Assembly (NCBI RefSeq): GCF_000379465.1
Contig: NZ_KB905386.1
Location: forward strand, 1-64,000
DNA length: 64,000 nucleotides
Direction: 5' to 3'
Origin: Sciscionella marina DSM 45152
GTDB lineage: Bacteria > Actinomycetota > Actinomycetes > Mycobacteriales > Pseudonocardiaceae
Positions 1 to 6,613 of the stretch are shown piece after piece (the first letter of the stretch is position 1; every line of letters starts with the position of its first letter). Below the pieces are notes generated by a model. The model searched no databases. It was not told where the DNA came from and saw only the letters and a list, made by a program, of their open reading frames with translations. A program made the position numbers and the translations under genes.

Positions 1-21
1 CGGATCGGCGACTGCACCACA

Positions 22-807
22 ATGCTGGCCATGGAGGAGCACGAGATCGTCGGCCGCGGGTCGATGGACCGGCTGTGGATCGTAGGCGAGACGGTGCGCC
101 GCGAGCGCGGTGCGCATAGCGATACCGTCGCGACGCTGTTGACCCACTTGGAGCGACGAGGGTATCCGTACTCGCCGCGCTACCGCGGTATCGACGAGCA
201 GGGCCGAGATGTGCTGACTCGCTTGCCTGGCGTGCCGGTGCCGACCTTGCGCGGCGACGACCAGCTTCGCGAGGTCGGCGGCGCGATCGCCACCTTCGCC
301 GAAGCGGTGCGCGATTTCCGTGCCCCGCCGGGAGCGCTGTGGCGCAATCCGGAGGACTGGCCGCTGCACGGCGACACGGTGATCCACAACGATATCGCGC
401 CGTGGAACATGCTGGAGCGCGACCAGCGACTGTGCGGGCTGGTCGACTTCGACTCGGCCCGGCCGGGCCGGGCGATCGAGGACGTGGCCTATGCGGCCTG
501 GCACATGACCCCGTTGCATGACGAGCTGATGGGCGACGGTGCTGCCCCACCGGCTCTGGCCGAGCGTCCTCGGCGATTGCGGATCTTTGCCGATGCCTGC
601 GGCCTGGACAGCCAACAACGCTGCCGGTTGCTCGACGAGGTGGCTCGAGTCCAGATCAACCAAGCCGCCCGGGTCGCTGCGGGCGCGCTCGGCCCGCGGG
701 CTGATACCGCGCGGCACTGGGACAGCGGGCGGTTCACCGTCAACATCGCCCGCTCCCTGCTATGGCTCGACCACCATCGTGACCACCTCCAACAGACACT
801 GACCTAA
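22..807 (+). CDS. Aminoglycoside phosphotransferase-like (APH/choline kinase fold) protein
   Basis: Probable small-molecule kinase of the APH family. The protein (261 aa) carries the catalytic-loop signature HNDIAPWN near residue 122 (Brenner motif HxDxxxxN) followed by VDFDSARPG near residue 141, the equivalent of the metal-binding DFG. The C-terminal half is helical, as in the family. It is a little shorter than typical APH enzymes (about 260-300 aa) and the glycine-rich N-lobe is weak. The first ATG lies only 21 bases into the window, so a start further upstream cannot be excluded. The substrate cannot be read from the sequence; resistance should not be assumed, because many family members phosphorylate metabolites. 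Confidence 0.8.
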   Translation: MLAMEEHEIVGRGSMDRLWIVGETVRRERGAHSDTVATLLTHLERRGYPYSPRYRGIDEQGRDVLTRLPGVPVPTLRGDDQLREVGGAIATFAEAVRDFRAPPGALWRNPEDWPLHGDTVIHNDIAPWNMLERDQRLCGLVDFDSARPGRAIEDVAYAAWHMTPLHDELMGDGAAPPALAERPRRLRIFADACGLDSQQRCRLLDEVARVQINQAARVAAGALGPRADTARHWDSGRFTVNIARSLLWLDHHRDHLQQTLT

Positions 808-1090
808 GCGCTACCTCGCAGAGGATCCTGCCGTACGTCCGCAGGTTGTCAGGACCCGTGTCTAGGGTCGGAGACATGTCTACCTGGCCCGGCGTTCCCG
901 AACGTGTCCCACGGTGCAAAGTAAGACATCGTTCATGGTGGAAGCGCCGTGGACGGTGAGTGCTGAGCCAGCGACGACGTGCGCCGTTCGCCCGACCATA
1001 GCTCGTTGAGCTGCGAAAACGTGCCACCTTGCGCCTCAGGACACGCTCAGGAGCGCGTCGACTGTTGCGTAGCCTAGTAGCGTCGATGCC
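808..1090. other. Intergenic stretch without a convincing gene
   Basis: About 280 bases between the kinase gene and a small secreted protein. I see no tRNA or strong terminator; open frames on either strand are antisense-type reading frames expected at this GC content. It presumably contains the promoter of the downstream gene. Confidence 0.4.
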
Positions 1091-1369
1091 ATGTTCAAAC
1101 GGGTATTGGCTGTCGCAGTAGCAACAGCGGGAATGGCACTCACCCTGGCCTCAACGGCCGGCGCCGCGCCTCCACCGGTCTACCGCAGCTACCAGGATTG
1201 CCAGGTGGCCGGTCAGAACGCCGTCGGCGCCGCGGGTGGCCCCGGAAACCTGAGCTACCAGTGCCAGGAGATCCCCGGTGTCCCCGCCGGTGTGGCCGGT
1301 TGTCCACCGAACGCGGGTCCCAGTGGATGCATCGGTGACTACTACGAGCTGCTGACGTCCTCGCCGTAG
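1091..1369 (+). CDS. Small secreted protein of unknown function
   Basis: A 92-aa protein with a clear Sec signal peptide: MFKR, a hydrophobic stretch over residues 5-24, and an AGA-A type cleavage site around residues 24-26. The mature part is about 66 residues with four cysteines, rich in Gly and Pro, and could form two disulphides outside the cell. It stands alone, with no partner on the same strand nearby. I do not recognise the family. The signal peptide and a start codon that fits it make the gene credible despite its size. Confidence 0.6.
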   Translation: MFKRVLAVAVATAGMALTLASTAGAAPPPVYRSYQDCQVAGQNAVGAAGGPGNLSYQCQEIPGVPAGVAGCPPNAGPSGCIGDYYELLTSSP

Positions 1370-1526
1370 TGGGCGAGGATTTAGGAGCAGCAGCGAGGAT
1401 CGACTTCAGACGGGCCCATCTGATCCCCGCCTACTTCGGGTAGCCGCAGTATCCGCCGAAAATTGGGCGGATACGGGTGTGAGTAGCCTCGCGACAGCAG
1501 GTCGGCGTTCTGGGTCCCGGCTGGGG

Positions 1527-2111
1527 TCATGTTGCCGTTAGCGAGGGCCACCGCTGGATCGCCCAGGCCCGCCAATCGGTCCAACCTTGTGGTGGGGCAC
1601 TTGGGTAGTTGCCAGCCAGCTCGCTCGCGTTGGGAACATCGAAGATCTGCTCGTAGCTATCGATCTCGGCCGTGGTCAACACCATGCTTGCGCAGCGCGT
1701 TTCGTGGTGGCGCTGTGCGATCCGCTGTCGTTGGGTGGCTCGGTCCACTGGCAGATACACCAACTCGAACGTGCCACCAGCTTGGTTGGTCAGCCACCGC
1801 AGCGCCGCCCGCTCGTCGCGCGACCAGCATCCGAAGTCCAACACCACGCTCGTGTCCAACGCCAGTAGCCGCAGCGCCACGGAGATCAGCCGGCCCTCGA
1901 GCACGTCACGCTTCCCGTCGAGGTCCGGGGCTCCGAACAATGGCAGCATCCACTCGTCGGGACTGAGCCGTAACGCGGCACGCTCGCCGGCCAGCCGCCG
2001 CGCCATGGTCGTCTTGCCCGAACCAGGCAACCCGACCAGCAGAATAAGTACAGCCACGACACCGATCATCCCGGCCACGTCCTCCCGCTTGCGTTCGGCA
2101 CGGGTCGCCAC
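1527..2111 (-). CDS. P-loop nucleotide kinase (AAA_33 / zeta-toxin-like)
   Basis: ATP-binding protein (194 aa from the outermost GTG) with a Walker A motif GLPGSGKTT after a hydrophobic strand (about residues 27-36). It also has the blocks SPDEWMLPLFG, VVLDFGCWSRDERAALRW and LVYLPVDRATQRQRIAQR found in actinobacterial AAA_33-type kinases of the aminoglycoside/chloramphenicol-phosphotransferase and zeta-toxin group. The true start is uncertain: ATG at 2069 begins just before the first strand and has a GGGAGG about 10 bases upstream, whereas the GTG at 2111 adds 14 charged residues. It lies 54 bases downstream of a GNAT gene on the same strand. Substrate unknown. Confidence 0.75.
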   Translation of the reverse strand: MATRAERKREDVAGMIGVVAVLILLVGLPGSGKTTMARRLAGERAALRLSPDEWMLPLFGAPDLDGKRDVLEGRLISVALRLLALDTSVVLDFGCWSRDERAALRWLTNQAGGTFELVYLPVDRATQRQRIAQRHHETRCASMVLTTAEIDSYEQIFDVPNASELAGNYPSAPPQGWTDWRAWAIQRWPSLTAT

Positions 2112-2165
2112 AGTACTGGCCGAACCGCAAGCCGTGCGGATGAACAGCTGTCCGGTGTTGGTCGG

Positions 2166-2648
2166 CTACAGGAGCTCGAAGAACCGGACAGCTGGCAGCG
2201 CGGTGTAGCCGCTGTTCTGGTAGACCCGCCGGGCAGGAGCATGAGCAGGGTCCCCGCCCGTTTCGACCATCGCCACCCGCATGCCAGAGCGCTGCAGCCA
2301 GTCGGTAGCGCGGTCAGTCAGGGCCGTTGCAAGCCCCTGGCGCTGGGCGCTGGGCGCGACAGCGAGCATCGATATTTCACCGACGCCGGTGGCATGCTCA
2401 AGCCGTGCGGCGACGAAACCGATAACCGTCTCGTCGGGCTGCTCGGCCACCCACACCTGCTGGCCGGGATTGGCGAGCACGTTACGCACTGCCTGCGCCT
2501 GGCCCGCTCGCCAATCACCCCGCAACCGACTGAATAACTCGTCGCCGAGCAGCTCCTCGATGGCGGCGAAGACCGGTTCCCACGCGCGCAGCCCCAGCGC
2601 GACGACCGCGGGTTCATCGCCTACCTGGTAATCCCGAAGGGTAGCCAT
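2166..2648 (-). CDS. GNAT family N-acetyltransferase
   Basis: A 160-aa single-domain acetyltransferase. Motif A, which binds the acetyl-CoA pyrophosphate, is visible as LAVAPSAQRQGLATALTDRA (about residues 94-113). It is preceded by the strand VIGFVAARLEH and followed by a C-terminal YQNSGYTALPAVRFFELL typical of motif B. The start ATG overlaps the stop of the upstream VOC-like gene (shared base 2648), so the two were probably co-transcribed. The acceptor substrate is not deducible; the closest family theme is ribosomal-protein or small-molecule acetylation. Confidence 0.85.
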   Translation of the reverse strand: MATLRDYQVGDEPAVVALGLRAWEPVFAAIEELLGDELFSRLRGDWRAGQAQAVRNVLANPGQQVWVAEQPDETVIGFVAARLEHATGVGEISMLAVAPSAQRQGLATALTDRATDWLQRSGMRVAMVETGGDPAHAPARRVYQNSGYTALPAVRFFELL

Positions 2649-3016
2649 CAGGAATGTTGCTGGCGAATGGTCTGGCCATCTTGCACGAGGGTGGCGGCGA
2701 ACTCGCCGGACATGCCCACCGGGGTCGAAACGTCCACCAGTGCCCCGTTCGGGTCGGTGAGCAGCAGCTGCCGTTGCCCATAGAACAGATTGCGCGGCTC
2801 AGCCACGACCGACAGTTGCCGGCGTTGCGCTTCGGCGTACACCGCATCGACATCATCAACGACGAAGGAAAGCACCGTACCGGCTGGTGCTTGACGGAAC
2901 CGCTCGGGGATCAGCTCGTGGTCGCGCCGCCAGATGCCCAGATCACCGGCCGGCGTTCCGTGCCCATTCTCAAGATCGAGGGCTCCGGATGTCAGTGGCC
3001 AGTAGGAATTCCCCAC
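2648..3016 (-). pseudogene. VOC/glyoxalase-fold protein, apparently N-terminally truncated
   Basis: The second beta-alpha-beta-beta-beta module of a vicinal-oxygen-chelate domain is clear: VLSFVVDDVDAVYAEAQRRQ, then LFYGQRQLLLTDPNGALVDV. The first module is incomplete. The frame opens with a GTG at MGNSYWPLTSGALDLENG, the middle of a normal first module, and an in-frame TAA lies about 60 bases upstream (3076-3078). The initial strand and helix that normally carry the first metal ligand are absent. Intact homologues are usually 115-150 aa with both modules; this has 122 aa plus an unusual C-terminal tail. I read it as a decayed or rearranged gene, still coupled to the downstream GNAT. A shortened functional protein is possible. 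Confidence 0.55.
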
Positions 3017-3105
3017 TCGCGGCCAGTTCGTCTCCCCACCGTGGACAGGTCGATTCCCCGCTGGCGGCCACCAGCGTTACGAACCGTGACTGTCAGCCGG
3101 GCGGG

Positions 3106-3696
3106 TTACCGGCGTCGTTGCGGGCCCCACCACGGGAAGATCGGCGGCAGGTCACTGAACTCGCTGGATGGCTGCCGGGGTTCGCGGGTTTCGCCGTCGT
3201 CACTGTCCCAGCGTCGACCGTACTGGTCCGGGATCGTTCCCCAGCCCCAGTAAGGCACCGGTTTCTGCGGCTGGCTGCCCACGGTATTGAGCGGATCAAT
3301 ACGCTCAGAACCGACGGTGCATAGGTGCGCCCAATTGTCGCCGAGGTCGAATACATAGGCGAACTACTCGCCCAGGTTGAGCCTGCTCAGCTTGGTCGCT
3401 GCGCTGTCCAGCGCCTCGTCGGGAAGTTCGCCGTCCCAGTCGCGCGCGCGGCAGAGGTTCGTGCCCTCGGCCAGGGTGAACATGTGCAGATGCGCGAGAT
3501 CCCAACGGGCGAACGCGGCGTCGACCGCTTCAGCAAGCTGCGCGAACGAGTGACTGCGCGCGGCAGCGAACACCCGCCCCGGTCGGGGCCACATCACCTG
3601 CCCTCCGCCCGAGACCAACTCAACCTGGATAGATAACCACGTGCGAGCCACCTGCCGACTCCTAACACTATGCCGAAACTCTGGCATCCTGGACAC
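3106..3696 (-). pseudogene. Plasmid pRiA4b ORF-3-like protein gene interrupted by an in-frame amber codon
   Basis: Reading the minus strand from 3696 gives the family pattern TWLSIQVELVSGGG, then PRPGRVFAAARSHSF, then FARWDLAHLHMFTL. The frame stops at TAG (3366-3364) and continues without any shift: FAYVFDLGDNWAHLC, VGSERIDPLNTVG, PVPYWGWGTIPDQYGRRW and a final IFPWWGPQ before TAA at 3106. FDLGDxWxH is the hallmark of the pRiA4b ORF-3 family. The TAG sits between GE and FAY, where a glutamine codon (CAG) would be expected. The family is common on plasmids and transposons and its function is unknown. Restored length is 195 codons plus the stop, a normal size for the family. I interpret it as a recent nonsense pseudogene. 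Confidence 0.75.
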
Positions 3697-3787
3697 TACT
3701 GAACGTCACCATAGACTGGGGAATTCGACTGGCCGTCCTTGGGGAATCTGAACTGTCCACTGACATCCGGAGGTGAGGTTGACGAAC

Positions 3788-3809
3788 CAGTCGCTGTCGA
3801 AAGCGACTG
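3788..3809. repeat. Perfect 8-bp inverted repeat (hairpin)
   Basis: CAGTCGCT and AGCGACTG separated by six bases, inside a non-coding stretch between the pRiA4b-like relic and the recombinase relic. It could be a transposon-end or recombination hairpin. There is no T-tract on either side to make it a good terminator. Confidence 0.4.
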
Positions 3810-4140
3810 TGAACCCCAGCAGGCTGACGTAGAAATCCCGATTATGTGGTAATCAGACTGGAGGCCCTTGACTAAGAGCTGAAGGACAATACGTCCTAAA
3901 AGCACCTGTCAGACGCTCGTCTCTATGCGTCAGAAAAATGACTTAACGACTGCGTTACGGCATTCATGGTAATGTCATCAGAAGAATCTGGAAGTTCTAC
4001 TTTGCTATTAGAAATATCAAGTTCTAGAGCTTCAAATATCTACACAGTAATTATTGAAAAGCAGTTATACGACCGGTTCACGGATCAGTTTTCGGACATA
4101 CTACTGCATGCTGTGGTGGTTGTCAGCAACTATTCCCCGC
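3810..4140. other. AT-rich insertion-like stretch without a confident gene
   Basis: Bases about 3,930-4,110 are markedly AT-rich (runs such as gaaatatcaagttctagag and cagtaattattgaaaagcag) in a window that is otherwise about two-thirds GC. A short plus-strand frame opens at 3966, but after about 45 codons it runs out of the AT-rich patch into the recombinase relic in another frame, so I do not call it. The composition points to imported DNA. Confidence 0.45.
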
Positions 4141-4156
4141 ATCCCCCGACGCGTTC

Positions 4157-4951
4157 GTGTGGCTACGGCTCTACCAAGCGGAGATGGAAGGTGTCATCCC
4201 ACGCGGCCGACGACTGCCGTTGTGGTGGACACTGCGGAAACCGGTCCGGCCGTTGACCTACCACGCTGCGCACCGCATGTTCGAGCGTGTCAACGACCAG
4301 GCGGGCACGGCGGCAACCCTGCATGCTTTGCGACACACCGCCGCCTACCGCATGGCCGAGGACCCGTCGCTGCCGCTGACGGACGTCCAGCTCGTCCTCG
4401 GGCACGCGCAGCTCACGACAACACAGCTCTATCTGACACCCCGCAAGGAAGAAGTGATCCGTAAGCTCGTCGAGAGTCGCGAGATCCCCCTGCGGGAACG
4501 GGTCGTCGGCCTGCTCGTGTTGCTCTACGCCCAACCAGTCAGCCGGATCGCGCTGCTCAGAACCGACGACCTCATCCTCGAGGAGGCCACCATCCTGCTG
4601 CGGATCGGTGATCCGCCCACACCCGTTCCCGAGCCCCTGGCCGGCCTGCTGCGCGAGCTCCGCGCCCAACGCATGGCGTTTCAGGGCCCCAACGCAGACA
4701 CACCCTGGTTGTTCCCCGGCCGTCGCGCAGGTCAACCCATGCGGTCACAACCACTCGGCGAGCTCCTGCGCCACTACGGGGTCGCTGTCCAGCCCGGCCG
4801 GACCTCCGCGCTCCGCTAGCTCGTGCTACAGGCACCAGCTCCGGTTATCGCAAGCATGCTCGGCTACCACGACACGCACACCACCTGGCTCCGCGCCGAG
4901 ACCGGCGGCACCTGGAGCCGCTACGCACCCGGTGACGATCACAAGCAGTGA
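4157..4951 (+). pseudogene. Chimeric tyrosine-recombinase relic with internal amber codon
   Basis: The N-terminal third is the catalytic C-terminal part of a tyrosine recombinase: LHALRHTAAYR (Arg box), VQLVLGHAQLTTT (His/GH box) and QLYLTP (nucleophile Tyr), about residues 54-95. It then passes in frame into the C-terminal part of another recombinase-like family (IPLRERVVGLLVLLYAQPVS, then DTPWLFPGRRAGQP). That part stops at TAG (4817-4819), although the reading frame continues as LVLQAPAPVIASMLGYH and GGTWSRYAPGD to TGA at 4949-4951. The amber replaces an expected Gln codon after RTSALR. The region upstream of 4157 lacks the N-terminal core-binding domain. Most likely two deletion-fused integrase remnants. 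Confidence 0.65.
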
Positions 4952-5355
4952 CACCGTCCTCCGCCCGAACGAGGCATTCAGGTCGGTCGATCACGAGCGC
5001 TTACCAGCATCACAGGCCAGAGGCGCCGTTGCCGTTTTCTTGACACTCCCGTCAACCGGCGCCACTGCTCCCGCGCTGCAAGAGCGCCGCCGCTTCGCGC
5101 TGCGAACGCGGCGCCCGCGATCATCAGCCGGCGGCAGCGCCGGCGGTGCTCACCTCAGCAGACGCACGGCCGAGACCGACCGCGCAACGCGACTGCCCAC
5201 ACTGCGGCGCTCCGGTCACCATCGTCGCCCTGCTCACCACTCCAGAAGCAGCCCGCCTCACCAGGCCCATGGCGACATCCGATGGCGTGGTGCCGGTCCG
5301 CCGGTAACCACTGAACACCGCGCCCAAAGCCCGCCCACTCACCTTCGTTTTCGCT
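4952..5355. other. Non-coding stretch with a possible zinc-ribbon gene remnant
   Basis: About 400 bases with no complete gene. In one plus-strand frame ending near 5309 a short segment reads CPHCGAPVTIVALLTTPEA, which resembles the Cys end of a zinc ribbon, but no start or second Cys pair is present upstream in the same frame. I see nothing else that can be supported. Confidence 0.3.
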
Positions 5356-6162
5356 TCACAGTCCCGGCGGTGATTGCAGGAAGATGCAGATCCGTTCGGT
5401 GGCTGCTGGTGTGAGCTGGGTGTGGAGGCCGCAGGCGGGTTCCAGGTCGAGTGGTTCGCCCGGTTCGAGTACGTCGAATCCCTCTTGGCGGTAATATTCG
5501 GCAGGATCCCGGTTCGGTGGTGTCTGGCCGTAGACGAGCCGGTGTCCACAGCGTCGGTATACCGCGCAGCAGCGGTGTAATAGTGCGGCGCCGAGGCGGT
5601 GCCCGCGGGCGGGTTCGGTGACCGCCATTGCCTGGATTTTTGTGCAGCGCAGCAGTAAGGTGCGCAGTTGTTCGTGATCTCGTGAGGCATCGGCGTCGGT
5701 GCGCAGATGCGCCAGTAGATATACTGGTGGTGCCGCCATTAGCCCTGCGACTATGCCGTGCCGATCGTGTTCTGCGACGAGCACAAGGCTTACCGCCGGA
5801 GCGACCTCGGTGATGGCCCGGTCAAGGTCGCCGGTCGCGGGGGCGGCGGCCGCGATGAAGGCTTGCGGACTATCGTCGAGTCCGGCGTGCAGCGCGGTTG
5901 CGGCGCTGCCGTCTTCGACGGCGTGGCGGACACCACTGAGCAGCGGGACCCCGGCCAATGCCAGGATCCCGGCGAGCGCGGGGAGATCTGCGGGCCGGGC
6001 CTGGCGTATCCGGGTCGCGAGTCCGGTTACCCAGCCGTCAATGAGACCCCGGCCGGTGGAGTGTGTGCTGGAGTCTCCGATATGCATTCCGCGTGGCTTC
6101 CCAGGCGTGGCTGCCGGTGGCCGAGTCCTTCCCGCGAATTCGGTCCGGCGCGGACCGGTCAT
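5356..6162 (-). CDS. GNAT family acetyltransferase next to the lanthipeptide precursor
   Basis: A 268-aa protein; the acetyl-CoA fold is seen as VSLVLVAEHDRHGIVAGLMA (about residues 124-143), then IQAMAVTEPARGHRLGAALL (motif A, about 182-201) and EYYRQEGFDVLEPG (motif B). The coordinates use the outermost ATG. The ATG at 6087 (Met26) is preceded by GGGAAG and removes a non-conserved basic N-terminus, so it may be the real start. The gene follows the lanthipeptide precursor on the same strand with a gap of about 100 bases, so it could be co-transcribed. Known lanthipeptide loci use such enzymes for N-terminal acetylation (paenibacillin) or self-protection. That role here is inference. Confidence 0.75.
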   Translation of the reverse strand: MTGPRRTEFAGRTRPPAATPGKPRGMHIGDSSTHSTGRGLIDGWVTGLATRIRQARPADLPALAGILALAGVPLLSGVRHAVEDGSAATALHAGLDDSPQAFIAAAAPATGDLDRAITEVAPAVSLVLVAEHDRHGIVAGLMAAPPVYLLAHLRTDADASRDHEQLRTLLLRCTKIQAMAVTEPARGHRLGAALLHRCCAVYRRCGHRLVYGQTPPNRDPAEYYRQEGFDVLEPGEPLDLEPACGLHTQLTPAATERICIFLQSPPGL

Positions 6163-6264
6163 GTGGGCTTTTCGCCCGTATCGTGGTGTTCAGCGGCTGT
6201 CCGCTGTGCACGCTTCGAGCATCCCCAGGGTTCTTGGTGATTCGTCTCGGTGCTTTCTGTGTGG

Positions 6265-6441
6265 TCAGCGACGGAACGGCGGGGTGCACTTCCAGCTCGG
6301 GTTGCTGCATTCCGGGCAGCTGCTGAACGAAGGATCCGCATTGGATGCCTCGGCCTGCTGCACGTCCGCCGGGACGACCTTCAGCTCGAGGTCGAACATG
6401 TCGTGTTCGTCCCGGTTCCGGGTGGCGAGTGTGTTTTGCAT
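6265..6441 (-). CDS. Class I lanthipeptide precursor (FxLD-like leader)
   Basis: A 58-aa peptide from ATG 6441 (AGAG motif about 9 bases upstream; an alternative ATG at 6456 adds five residues). The leader contains MFDLELKVVPAD, matching the F-(N/D)-L-(D/E) box that LanB and LanC recognise. The C-terminal core is rich in Ser, Thr and Cys: SFSSCPECSNPSWKCTPP carries three Cys and several Ser, plus one Thr. That would allow up to three (methyl)lanthionine rings. It ends PPFRR, with no GG cleavage motif. The gene is divergent from a LanB/LanC pair 170 bases away. The FDLE box, core composition and adjacent enzymes together make this a strong call. The exact cleavage site and ring pattern are unknown. 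Confidence 0.8.
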   Translation of the reverse strand: MQNTLATRNRDEHDMFDLELKVVPADVQQAEASNADPSFSSCPECSNPSWKCTPPFRR

Positions 6442-6613
6442 ATTCCCAACTCTCATCGCAGGTGTGCTGGTCGTGCCGATCGCGATGGCATCGCCATCAT
6501 GACACGAGTCACCCGGATTCGCTATCAGGTCGATTTAGTCTGCTCTTGACAACGGTGGTTCGGTATTGCGCAGGAGCGCCGGGGTGGTGCCTGAGGGTCG
6601 CGAGGGGATTTGT
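6442..6613. promoter_or_regulatory. Divergent promoter region between precursor and lanB
   Basis: This 170-base gap separates the start codons of the precursor (minus) and the dehydratase (plus) and must hold both promoters. A consensus-like TTGACA lies at 6546-6551 on the plus strand (its complement reads TTGTCA on the minus strand), but I cannot assign a convincing -10 box to either. A GAGGGG ribosome-binding site at 6602-6607 supports the GTG start of lanB at 6614. Confidence 0.4.

Noticed and set aside
1381-1584. Possible small minus-strand gene after the secreted protein
   Set aside because: Overlaps the 3' end of the P-loop kinase gene, has no start signal and no protein-like pattern.
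3364-3366. Amber recoding (suppression or pyrrolysine) as an explanation for in-frame TAG codons
   Set aside because: Other genes here use TAG as a normal stop, no suppressor tRNA or pyl gene is visible, and both affected genes look like mobile relics; pseudogenisation is simpler.
3696-3905. Small minus-strand protein upstream of the pRiA4b-like relic
   Set aside because: Covers the 22-base hairpin region and has no convincing motif; looks like mobile-element end sequence rather than a gene.
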